Source of the DNA: Brachypterus glaber
Lineage: Eukaryota; Arthropoda; Insecta; Coleoptera; Kateretidae
Length of the DNA: 64,000 bases
Reading direction: 5' to 3'
NCBI GenBank assembly: GCA_958510825.1
Contig: OY294046.1
Span: 7,514,049 to 7,578,048, forward strand
Under the pieces are notes generated by a model, which had not been told where the DNA came from, did no database searches, and saw only the letters and a list, made by a program, of their open reading frames with translations. This document shows positions 55,527 through 64,000 of the stretch, piece by piece (position 1 is the stretch's first letter; every line of letters starts with the position of its first letter). The translations under genes were made by a program, and so were the position numbers.

Positions 55527-55998
55527 TTAAGAGTAAATATGGTCTGGTTAAGAGTTATTGACTTTAATTGATTTTTTTAATTATAGAGTACATAAAGGAG
55601 GTGTTATAGAATGCAGTGTCATTAATTTAGTTAGAATTTTTAGGATGCGGTATTGTCCCTCTCACTTGCACGCCTGACAACATTTTAGCCGTTGAATTAG
55701 ATTTCCAATAGAGATGTATTTTAGGAATATTAATGGAGGCAGATGTTAAAGGAGGGAAGAAACTAAAGAAGAATAAGTTGAAGTTCTCCTAAATTTGCTC
55801 TATGATTATATTTATTATTATTCTCTTTCTCAAAAGTAATGGAGAGCCCCTAGCACAAGCTTAGGCTTATTTGGAGCTCTCCATGACTTACCATGTATAG
55901 TATCTATGAATAAATAAAAAAAAATTGAGATGTCGCAACTGCATCCATAAAAATCTTACTGTAACTCATTTTGACGATATTGCCCTTTTAACATGCAA
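55527..55998. other. No gene; possible LINE 3' tail
   Basis: 55836-55925 (AGAGCCCCTAGCACAAGC, GGAGCTCTCCATGACTTA, then AATAAATAAA) recurs at 61610-61700. A short hairpin followed by an A-rich tail is typical of a LINE 3' end, but no reverse transcriptase is present. The upstream 20 codons are too short to judge. Confidence 0.45.
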
Positions 55999-56398
55999 TG
56001 GAACTAGAATTATGAAACAAAAGACGACTACCCTATCTCTATGTCATTTGTGCTACACTTTCCAGCCAACCATATAAATACTGTATTTGTTTTTCATACA
56101 ACAAATACAGTATTTATTTGGTTGGCCGGAAAGTGTAGCACTGAGCGGCACGAACGAATATAGCTAATGTGAATCTGTAGAATAAGATAATTCTACTAAA
56201 ATTTAGATGGCGCCTGTAATTTCTTTAATAAAAATAATATAGTTACACTTTTCACCCGGCCAAGTAAATATTGTATTTGTTCAACAAAGAACAAATACAG
56301 AATTTGTTTGGTTGGGTGGAAGTGGGAGTGTCTGTATGTCTTCTATCCTTTTTGGGTAGAACTTTTGTCCATGTCTAATCTAACGGGAGAAATCGCCA
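55999..56398 (-). mobile_element. Dispersed 0.4-kb element with two hairpins, copy 3
   Basis: Runs from TGGAACTAGA to AAATCGCCA and is colinear with 28610-29019. About ten bases are missing after TGGA relative to that copy. Both hairpins are kept. Confidence 0.8.
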
Positions 56399-56792
56399 TT
56401 TCTTTAAGTTCAAATGTGCCAGATTCAGATCTTTTTTAACAGTGTGCTACAAAGAAAAAAGCGTGTTCCGCAAAACTCGATTCAACCAACCCTTTGTATT
56501 CAATGCGTTGGCTAAGCCCCAGGCCTGCTGGATTCGGATTAGCTTGATTTCGGATGCTTTCCGTCCGTTAACACAAAATTACATGCTGTTAAACTTATTT
56601 GGTTCTGTTTATTATTCTGTAGAATTTACATTTTTATACATTTTAACGTTTTATTAAGCTTTAAAGAGTTTTTATAACTTTTCTGAAAATTACGATAGTT
56701 AAAATTTGTTTATTGAAACCAAATATGTATAAAACAAATATTATACCTTAATTTATGGTAAAAAAATGACGCAGTTATACAGTGGCGGACTA
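56399..56792. other. No feature recognised
   Basis: Contains CTGGATTCGGATTAGC (56528), a diverged form of the motif shared by the CACTA/CACAG arms. A 71-codon frame here has no recognised domain. Confidence 0.4.
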
Positions 56793-57652
56793 CAGTCTGT
56801 CAAGTAAGAGCGTGTCATGCATTGTTTATTTAAGAATTTATTTATACTAAATTTTTTACATCAATTTACAGTCAATGAATGGTAGATCCATGCAAAATAT
56901 ATAGGAACTCGTCCAGTGTCCATTGGCGTCGCCTGGCTTCGTAGGGGCATACTTTGACGAGATTTTCCACATATTACGGCAAAGACCTCCAATTGTCCGA
57001 GTCTCGCGACAGCTGCTCTAATGTGTAGACCTTTTTCCCACGAAGCTTGTGTTTGATGGGGTTTGCGTCGGGCGACTGGGACGGCCAATTTCTATCGATG
57101 TTTTCCTGAGCCCACGAGAGCCCTTTGCTCTTTTTTTCACTCAACAAAGGTTTCTTTATTGCACTTCGCCACAAATTGTTACCCCGAATTGTTTCACTCG
57201 AAATTTCCAAACCTTTCTGCATCAGTATTTTCGCTTCTTATGGCAAGGTTAATTGAGGATTCTGAGAAAACATGTTTAAAATTATTTTTCGTGCTTAACC
57301 GACACTTTTACTGTTGAGCCACGATCTAGTTAGTTGTCAACATTTTTAGTTTCCAAGTATCATTTCACTCACTTGTTGACGAATGTCCCCGACTTGTCCA
57401 TATACTTCGCAGCCACTGTAGGCGTCATATTTGGACCTTTCGGATGCGAATAGAGGAAGACAGCCTCGAACCGTGACGGGTACGCAGCACTCATGTTTTA
57501 GAACGTGTTAGTTCACCAAAAATAAGCTTTAGAAATAGTCTCTATGTACAAAGCATTGTGCGTCAGGATGTAAACTATATCCTCGAAAAAAAAGTAGGGG
57601 TCTTTCTTACGCACTACACGTTATAAGTGACACGCGCTTACTTGACCGACTG
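56793..57652. mobile_element. Tc1-type element, 860-bp deletion derivative
   Basis: Terminal inverted repeats CAGTCTGTCAAGTAAGAGCG and the complement of CAGTCGGTCAAGTAAGCGCG, flanked by TA (56791-56792, 57653-57654). The interior is a broken Tc1 transposase gene on the minus strand. Full-length relatives are usually 1.3-1.7 kb, so roughly half is lost. Confidence 0.92.
56861..57494 (-). pseudogene. Tc1-type transposase pseudogene with catalytic core deleted
   Basis: Starts at ATG 57494-57492. Codons 23-38 (MTPTVAAKYMDKSGTF) look like the first helix-turn-helix of a Tc1 transposase, which binds the terminal repeats. A TGA at 57371-57369 follows where a tryptophan is usual. Downstream, in a shifted frame (57222 onward), SETIRGNNLWRSAIKKPLLS matches the region before the DDE domain, and SWAQEN joins directly to NIDRNWPSQSPDANPIKH, the segment just before the last acidic catalytic residue. 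The stretch between, which normally holds the first two catalytic aspartates (over 100 residues), is deleted at about 57100. A further frameshift follows near 56975, and the C-terminal remainder (to about 56861) lies in another frame. At least one stop, two frameshifts and one deletion make it inactive. Confidence 0.9.
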
Positions 57653-57872
57653 TACATGGAGCGCGGGCGGCGAGGTACTTGGAGGTCCGTTAAATGGCCA
57701 AAGGAAAGCCCGAAAAATAATTAATTTATCTTATTTAAAAAGAATGTGACTAAAAAAAGGTCTATAGCAATTTTCTTCTGTATTCAGTCAAAAAGTAACC
57801 TATTTTAATATATTTATACTTTTCATTTGGTTTAAAAGAACATGGATTAGGATTAAAGATTAGGTTAGGCTA

Positions 57873-57914
57873 GAAAATTAACCTGCTTGGCTGACGCTTC
57901 GCAGGTTAATTTTC
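57873..57914. repeat. 42-bp stem-loop with CpG-containing tip
   Basis: GAAAATTAACCTGC pairs perfectly with GCAGGTTAATTTTC around TTGGCTGACGCTTC. A small member of the stem-loop class. Confidence 0.8.
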
Positions 57915-58204
57915 TCATGGGCAATATCTTACTTTACCCACTAGTACCATAAATAACTATTACCACAACCATGGTTGTGCATTTACATAAATGATAAATA
58001 AACACTACTAATAATACTTTACAAATCCAATTTTGATATCAATAGACTAAATGAAAATTTAGATTGGGTACCCAATGATAATTTCCCACCGAAAACTAAT
58101 CCTGACCAAAATTTGCACATACTTTATATTGTCGAAATAGGATTTAAGCAAGATAATTTGTCGTATATGCTCAACATAATTTCACTGCTATAATAAAACA
58201 GGAA
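57915..58204. other. No feature recognised
   Basis: AT-rich DNA, no credible gene. Confidence 0.4.
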
Positions 58205-58785
58205 TTTTTACTTTCTTCATAAGTCACCCCTCTTAACTTTTAAACGAGTTGAGATATCTACTTTAAATTTGGAACACTGAAATAAGACAACCCAAGCTAT
58301 CTTTTCGAATAAATTTGATATATTCAGCTCTTAAAATGTGGGCAGGGCAAGGGAAGGATTTTTTTTTTAATGGAAAGGGGGTATAAGAAAATTTCAGAAG
58401 CATTAAAATGATGATAATACATCATTTTAATGCTTATGAAATTTTCTATTTAGAAATGAATTTTTAATTTTTTTAAATATTATTTTGGGGGTTTAAAATA
58501 AGGTTAAAAATGGGCATTTTTTGTCAAAATTTCTTTAAAAAAATCAAACAATTCTTGAAAAATTAATTATTTTGTGTTGCAAAAACGAAATTATACTAAT
58601 TTTAATTGATATAAAATGTAAATAAAAATTTACAAAAACATCTTAAACAGTCGCATTTTATAACGAAAAGAAAAATTTAAAAATAAAAAAATATGTCTTA
58701 TTTATGTGTTCAAAATTTAAAGCCGATATCTTAACCGGTTCAAAAGTTAAGAGAGGGATTACTATTGGACCGCACGGTATTTAAA
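58205..58785. mobile_element. Family D element, diverged
   Basis: The left half CTCTTAACTTTTAAACGAGT with GACAACCCAAGCTATCTT pairs with the right half CAAAAGTTAAGAG and a decayed end TATTGGACCGCACGG. An inner palindrome, CATTAAAATGATG/CATCATTTTAATG, lies at 58410. Related to 34640-35336. Confidence 0.65.
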
Positions 58786-59303
58786 TCACTATATCTCAGA
58801 AACTAATTGTCAGGACTATTACAACAATTTCCTGCGATCAAGAATAAGCGAAATACAGTAGGGGTGACCGGGGCCAATTGTCGCACTTTTCATTCGCAAT
58901 CAGTTTTTTCCTTTATTTTTGTTTTTTTTATTGACCAAATGGTAATTTTAGCTGCATGTTTCAGTAATTATTATAAGATAATACATGGAAAAATTTATAG
59001 GGTATTAGAGTTGATGTTTTTTTGTGAAGTCTCGACAATAGTTTTATATCTATCTAACGTTTTATTTTATTAACAACATACAGGATACACGGTGCTGATG
59101 ATTCCCAAAAAGGATGAACAGGTACTATTTACTGTTTCCTGTTCATTTGATTTTAACGACAGATAGATAACTTTCTAATATATATATTTTCGGCTATTAA
59201 CCGACAAAGGTGCAGTATATATTTTTGTATAGACTGTCAATTCTTAACTTGTTTAAAAGTTTTAAAGTTTTACCTACCAGAGTTTGTTTATACGGAGTGT
59301 ATA
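58786..59303. other. No gene recognised
   Basis: An 88-codon plus-strand frame (58807-59073) is rich in F and I from T-runs and shows no domain. GGGGTGACCGGGGCCAATTG at 58861 is GC-rich. Confidence 0.4.
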
Positions 59304-59458
59304 GGGAACGTTCAAGTATTACGTAACGCTCCTAGGGGGGGGTGGGGGTCATTTTGAAGTGTTACGCCCATGTTAATGGTGTAGGAAAATAGCGTTACAG
59401 GGAGGGGTGAGGGTCCAAAATGTTCAAAATTTGCGTTACGTAATACTTGAACGTTCCC
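59304..59458. mobile_element. 155-bp MITE, PIF/Harbinger-like, copy 3
   Basis: TIR GGGAACGTTCAAGTATTACG, ATA at 59301-59303 and 59459-59461. It is inverted internally relative to the other two copies (the G-run comes first). Confidence 0.92.
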
Positions 59459-60336
59459 ATATGGATAATTTAGGGAATCGCTAAGAGGGGGTTTTGGTGG
59501 TTACAAAGTTTAAAAAGTGTAAATTTAGTTTTTTTTTGTCGTATATTTTATTTTTTTACTCTTTTTTATATAGGTATATTTTTATCAGTACGATGAAATA
59601 CGATAAATTATCTTGGATTGCGAGAATATAATCCTTTTGTAACAGATCCAATTGCATTAAAATAGGTGATCATCTGCATTTATTGTTGTCGAATGTGGGT
59701 CTATTAAACGGTATGTTACACCCCAGATAATAGCACTGTAATTGTATGGTTATATAGTGAAAGGGTTGGGCACATTCGTGTATATATAGGAAACAGTCTA
59801 GTCCATTGTAGGCAGTGGCGTAAATACAAACCCGTAGGGCATGCAGCCGCAGGGGCCAGCATGTTGGGGGACCGGCCTTATCTTAAAATACACAAAATTT
59901 TAATAAAAGTATATATTATATACTGGATGTTTCACGATAGACAAATCACTCAATTTGTGGCGTTATTATAGTCGACGCCACAAATATAAGAGCATTTCTT
60001 TTAGCAGCGAACTTTTGTTTTTTTGGCGCTTGTCAAGGTTTATTGACCTTACTCGTCCAGTCAGAGCGTCTACTACACCTAAGTACCTAGGTACCTACTA
60101 TGACCTCTACGAACTTTTTATATAATAAAACTAAATTACGCCCTTTTCTCACATTAATCTGTTTCAAATGTAAACATTCTACTATATCCATGGCATCTAG
60201 TGTAACAAATATATCAAAATGACATTTTTACCAGTCAATAAAGATTTAATTACCTATTTTTAATTAGAGAATGCATATAATTTAGGTCAAGTAAATATTA
60301 ACTTAATACATATTATTACTATTTATTACATATTAT
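59459..60336. other. No gene; one transposon fragment
   Basis: GGCAGTGGCGTAAATAC at 59812 followed by a G/C-rich 60 bp resembles the CAGTGGCGTA starts common in insect transposons, with no partner end here. The rest is AT-rich. Confidence 0.4.
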
Positions 60337-60536
60337 NNNNNNNNNNNNNNNNNNNNNNNNNNNNNNNNNNNNNNNNNNNNNNNNNNNNNNNNNNNNNNNN
60401 NNNNNNNNNNNNNNNNNNNNNNNNNNNNNNNNNNNNNNNNNNNNNNNNNNNNNNNNNNNNNNNNNNNNNNNNNNNNNNNNNNNNNNNNNNNNNNNNNNNN
60501 NNNNNNNNNNNNNNNNNNNNNNNNNNNNNNNNNNNN
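60337..60536. other. Assembly gap, 200 N
   Basis: Exactly 200 undetermined bases, probably a placeholder of unknown true size. The gap-spanning 112-codon frame is an artefact. Confidence 0.98.
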
Positions 60537-60537
60537 A

Positions 60538-60541
<4 letters not shown>

Positions 60542-60606
<65 letters not shown>
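60542..60606. repeat. (TA)n microsatellite beside the gap
   Basis: About 32 uninterrupted TA units start within six bases of the gap, so the gap probably reflects the microsatellite. Confidence 0.95.
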
Positions 60607-60612
<6 letters not shown>

Positions 60613-61310
60613 TACATGTAAAAAGACAAAAGTGTGAGCTAAAGCAGTACGTTTTACGAAGCAAATTTTTTTAATTGTTGTGCGAAAGATTTGTATTAGG
60701 AATTGCTCTTTGTACTTCTGGGAAATATTTGTATATGTGTGTATTTGTATTTATTTGGTTTAAAATTGCATATATAAGTCAATGTTTGTTTGTGAATATT
60801 ATCAGGTGCGTTTACTTTATCTATAATTTAACTATAATTTATATCTAATTTGTGTTTAGTTTTAGGTTTAGGTTTTCAAACCGCAACACAAATCTTACGG
60901 GTTTAGGCGGTCAATGTTTTTAATACTGTATTACTTTATTACTAAATAAATTGAAATTGATACTAAAAAAAAAGCATTTTTTTAAATTAAGTTTAAGTAA
61001 GAAAACGCTTGAAGTTACGCTACTGATAGTAAGAATAACCATGCCTTTAATTTAATTTTCGAATTTTTATTATTTATTTTGTCCATTCATGAGGCGTAAT
61101 TTTAAAACATTAATACCGTGTGTTTATTTTGAATAAACATTTGATACGATTTACATAAATCAACATCATCATGTCTGATTTCAGATCCATCATCGTTTTG
61201 ATTTTTCATACTGGTTATTATGGAATTTGTAATTATACGCCAGGGTTTATCCAAGTTTTATCTGTAATAAAAAATGATTTTATTTATACACTGAACGAAA
61301 AGTAAATGTT
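60607..61310. other. No feature recognised
   Basis: AT-rich DNA, no credible gene. Confidence 0.4.
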
Positions 61311-62135
61311 AACGTTTTTGGTGGCACAAAATGTTACTTCCACTTATTTTTTTTTTATTTTATTTTTTTTATTTTATTTTTTTTGATTTTTTTTTTTTTG
61401 ATTTAAAATGTCAAAGTTTTTACTTGAAATTTATTTAAAACTTTTTTTCATCAAAATTTATGGTTTATGAGCTTGAAAACTAAGAAAAATGAGATACGAA
61501 CAAAAAAGAATTAATTTTACTGGGGTAAACATTTTTGAAAAATTTGGAACTACAAAATTTGCTGCGTTTTGTAACTACTATTTAAAATTTTTTTTGTCTC
61601 GTCAAAATCAATGGAAAGCCCCTAGCACAAGCCAAAAGCTTATTTGGGGCTCTCCATGACTTTGTACCTATCTAAACCAAAATAAATAAATAAATAAAAT
61701 AAATTGCATTTTTTTTTGAAAACGGTTGCTCCTACAGTGTTACACTGTATGACATTTTTTAATGTATTTTTACTCAAGGAATCCATGTTTTTTACAAAAA
61801 ATCCAAAAAAAAGTACACATAAAAAACTTTGGGGCAAAAGTGTGTTAAGCCTAATACATTTTTCCGTCTAGGACGCCTCTGGATAAATTAAAAAAAAAAT
61901 AAATTAACATATACTTATTGCCCTTATTAATTATAGTATACATGCAAAAGCTCGTCGCTCTAGCTTAAAGGGTACCAGAGTTATTAATTAAAAACCTTAT
62001 TTTTATTACAATTTTAAAGGGCCGTAGCTCTCTTAGGGCTCATTTGCGGACCAACCTTTATAGGAACTTTTTTTGTTTTTTTTTTGATACAGAATCACCT
62101 CTTAAATTTGGGCATGGCAGTTATTGATCACCCTG
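61311..62135. mobile_element. CAGGGTGATC-family MITE, copy 3, interrupted
   Basis: Starts within the element at ACGTTTTTGGTGGCAC and ends TTATTGATCACCCTG plus TA. About 350 bp (61345-61700) of T-rich sequence and the LINE-tail-like repeat (61610-61700) interrupt it. The left terminal repeat is lost. Confidence 0.7.
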
Positions 62136-63493
62136 TATTATTTTAAATAATTTATTTACGAATAAAAAATATTACTTTCAATTAAATATTTAAGAATAAA
62201 GAATGTTAAGATATATTTGTACTTTGAATAATAGTTATTATCATCCACAAATTTAAATAAAAAACTGAATGTTTATAACATTTTTATGTGGAACGGTTTT
62301 TGTAATACGCCTTCAGATTTCTGCATTTCTGTTCGCAAAATAACTTAAACATTTTAAATATCACTTTATTTAAAAATCTGCAACCAACACCTTCACATAG
62401 ATCAAGAAGAAGTATTTATGGGTATTATTATGGTTGTCTCTCCCACCTTGCGAAGCCCACATTTATGCATATTATGGTACGAGAAAACAAGCAGGAGCCG
62501 TTTACTAATGTTGAGAAATAAACCAAAAACTTATCTTATTTGCATAGACGTTCTTAAACTATGACAGTAAACAACTAGTGGTTTTATTTCTGTATTTTTT
62601 TATTTGTTTAAATTGATAAACTATTTTTATATATCGCATGGTTTGGACTTTTTAACACTTAAACTACTGAAATTAAAGTATCTACAAGCGTTATACTTAT
62701 GTATCCTAAAATATCATAATAGTATATTGAAGTACTAGTGCTTTATACAATTTTTTCTATTTTGCTCTAAAATTTAAAAAACTTACATTTAAATTGATGA
62801 CTGATTTAGGGATTTTTGTTTTGGATTGGCATTACAGTTTAAAATTCTAAGAACAAATGATGTATTTTATAGTCATCTCTTCTCTTTTTTACTGAAATTA
62901 ACCAAGCCACAATTTTAACATGGTAAAAATAACCTAAACACTAAATTTTGTAGAAAATTCAACTTTAAAGCGAAATTGACATTTGCACGGAAAACGTCAA
63001 GCGAGAGACCAGGTCTGTTGCCAACCCAAAAGAACAAAAAGTACATAAGCCCATAAGAGGGGCCTATAAGAACACGCATAATGCGTGTGATTATGAGCTT
63101 ATAAGAATAGCAAAATAAAAAAATAGTATATTAAAGTACTAGTTTCATAACATACGTTTTTAGCGCACGAGTACAAGTTTAGAAAACGAGCCGCTTGCGG
63201 TGATAATCAATTTGGACTTATTTAAGTAACTTATTTAAGAAACTTGTCAAAAACGAACCTCTAATTTTATATTTGTTTAAACCTTTATGTTTTTTCCGAG
63301 GCCCATGAATTGATAAATTAAATCTAGAGTAATAATTGACATATTAAGAAACTCAATAGTAAGAAAATTTTTAGTTATTTGTTCTTCAGTGCAACGATAT
63401 AAGTTTACATTTTTCTTATTTATTTTATTGTAGGCCGCAAAATCTTCTCAGCTTGTACTTTATATGGCAGTACTAGCCCCAATCCAGTTAAAT
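62136..63493. other. No gene; one small inverted repeat
   Basis: 63040-63110 carries CATAAGCCCATAAG, ACACGCATAATGCGTGT and GAGCTTATAAG in inverted arrangement, a possible small MITE. Otherwise AT-rich with no feature. Confidence 0.4.
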
Positions 63494-63760
63494 TTACATA
63501 ACAAAATATAAGCGAACCGGTAAATATGTAAATTTTACATAACAATCTAGATGAACAATTGAAAGCACCGTCAATGGACTAAAAGTGTACGTAACACGGT
63601 GGGCTTTAAGCTTACGGAGATGAAAAAATCGAACACCCCATAACTGACAAGGGGATATTGTTTCTAATGCTTTCAGAATTACATGTTCGTTGAGAACAAA
63701 ATCGTAGGTGTAGCCGTTTTTTATTCCATCATTTAGTATATTAGTATATATGTGACCCAA
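63494..63760 (-). other. Unrecognised 88-codon open frame
   Basis: ATG at 63760-63758, stop near 63494. Unlike most short frames here it has balanced composition, with charged, aromatic and small residues in the middle (for example YTYDFVLNEHVILKALETIS at about residues 17-36), and does not lie in a repeat seen elsewhere in the window. There is no recognised domain, no signal peptide and no clear membrane segment. It may be a decayed exon or chance. I keep it as the only unexplained frame worth a search. Confidence 0.2.
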
Positions 63761-63965
63761 AAAAATTTCAAATTAAAAAGTTTGGAGGTTTCATCCCTTA
63801 AATTTGTTTATTGGGGTAAGAGTTTCATCCCTAATTTTTTTCAAAATTTTTGAAAAAATCTAGAGGTCGCTCACAGCCATTTTTCAAAAAATATGTTTGC
63901 TTAGCTTTTTTTATTTTTTTTAAGACCCAAGGATTTTTTATTTAAATCTTTTTAACACGAAAGGG

Positions 63966-64000
63966 TATTTGTTGTATAAAAAACAAATACAGTATTTATT
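63966..64000 (+). repeat. Stub of the 0.4-kb dispersed element
   Basis: TATTTGTTGTATAAAAAACA followed by AATACAGTATTTATT matches the second hairpin of 3461-3868 (about 3751-3785). The window ends here. Confidence 0.6.

Noticed and set aside
60326..60664. 112-codon frame across the gap
   Set aside because: Most of it is unknown residues from the N run and an isoleucine-tyrosine run from the TA repeat.

Overview
This window looks like intergenic, repeat-dominated DNA from an animal, most likely an insect. It is very AT-rich, no host gene is recognisable, and almost every longer open reading frame falls inside a repeat or is a chance opening in AT-rich sequence. The transposon set (Tc1, PIF/Harbinger-like, hAT and CACTA/CACAG-type hairpin elements, tRNA-derived SINEs, Penelope-type hammerhead-like motifs) fits an arthropod. 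A 142-bp satellite monomer matches the unit length reported for some darkling-beetle satellites, so a beetle is my best guess, but I cannot compare sequences and hold this weakly. A 200-base run of N at 60337-60536 shows this is an assembled scaffold.

Layout. 1-4 kb: end of a coiled-coil, probably retroelement-derived reading frame with an in-frame stop, then a 330-bp tandem duplication and a dispersed 0.4-kb element. 4-16 kb: a near-perfect 1.2-kb palindrome (6135-7316), several hairpin and TIR elements nested in each other, a SINE, 41-bp tandem repeats, and a hAT MITE with a perfect 8-bp target duplication (13689-13941). 16-26 kb: dispersed repeats, a CACTA-ended element (19663-20767) and TA-flanked MITEs. 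26-32 kb: a 102-bp tandem duplication, a Harbinger-type element (27704-28357) that keeps the start of its transposase gene, and an inverted 0.7-kb element pair shared with 14 kb. 33-43 kb: several long fold-backs, including a GC-rich one (37208-38392) and one carrying a SINE in its loop (38750-40071). 43-45 kb: an N-terminal fragment resembling an insect tyrosine-recombinase (Crypton-like) gene. 45.4-52.4 kb: a 7-kb fold-back whose arms consist of about 45 copies of a 142-bp satellite, about 32 in one orientation and 12-13 in the other, bounded by 0.32-kb inverted non-satellite ends. 52.4-64 kb: a CACAG-ended element with amplified arm units, MITEs, a Tc1 deletion derivative with a broken transposase gene, the gap with a TA microsatellite, and more MITE copies.

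The genes do not form a pathway: the coding traces are four transposon remnants and one unrecognised frame. The recurring theme is inverted DNA. Fold-backs of many unrelated families sit side by side, and in at least three of them one arm has been amplified in tandem. A separate class of short stem-loops with CpG-rich tips recurs about ten times with unrelated stems.
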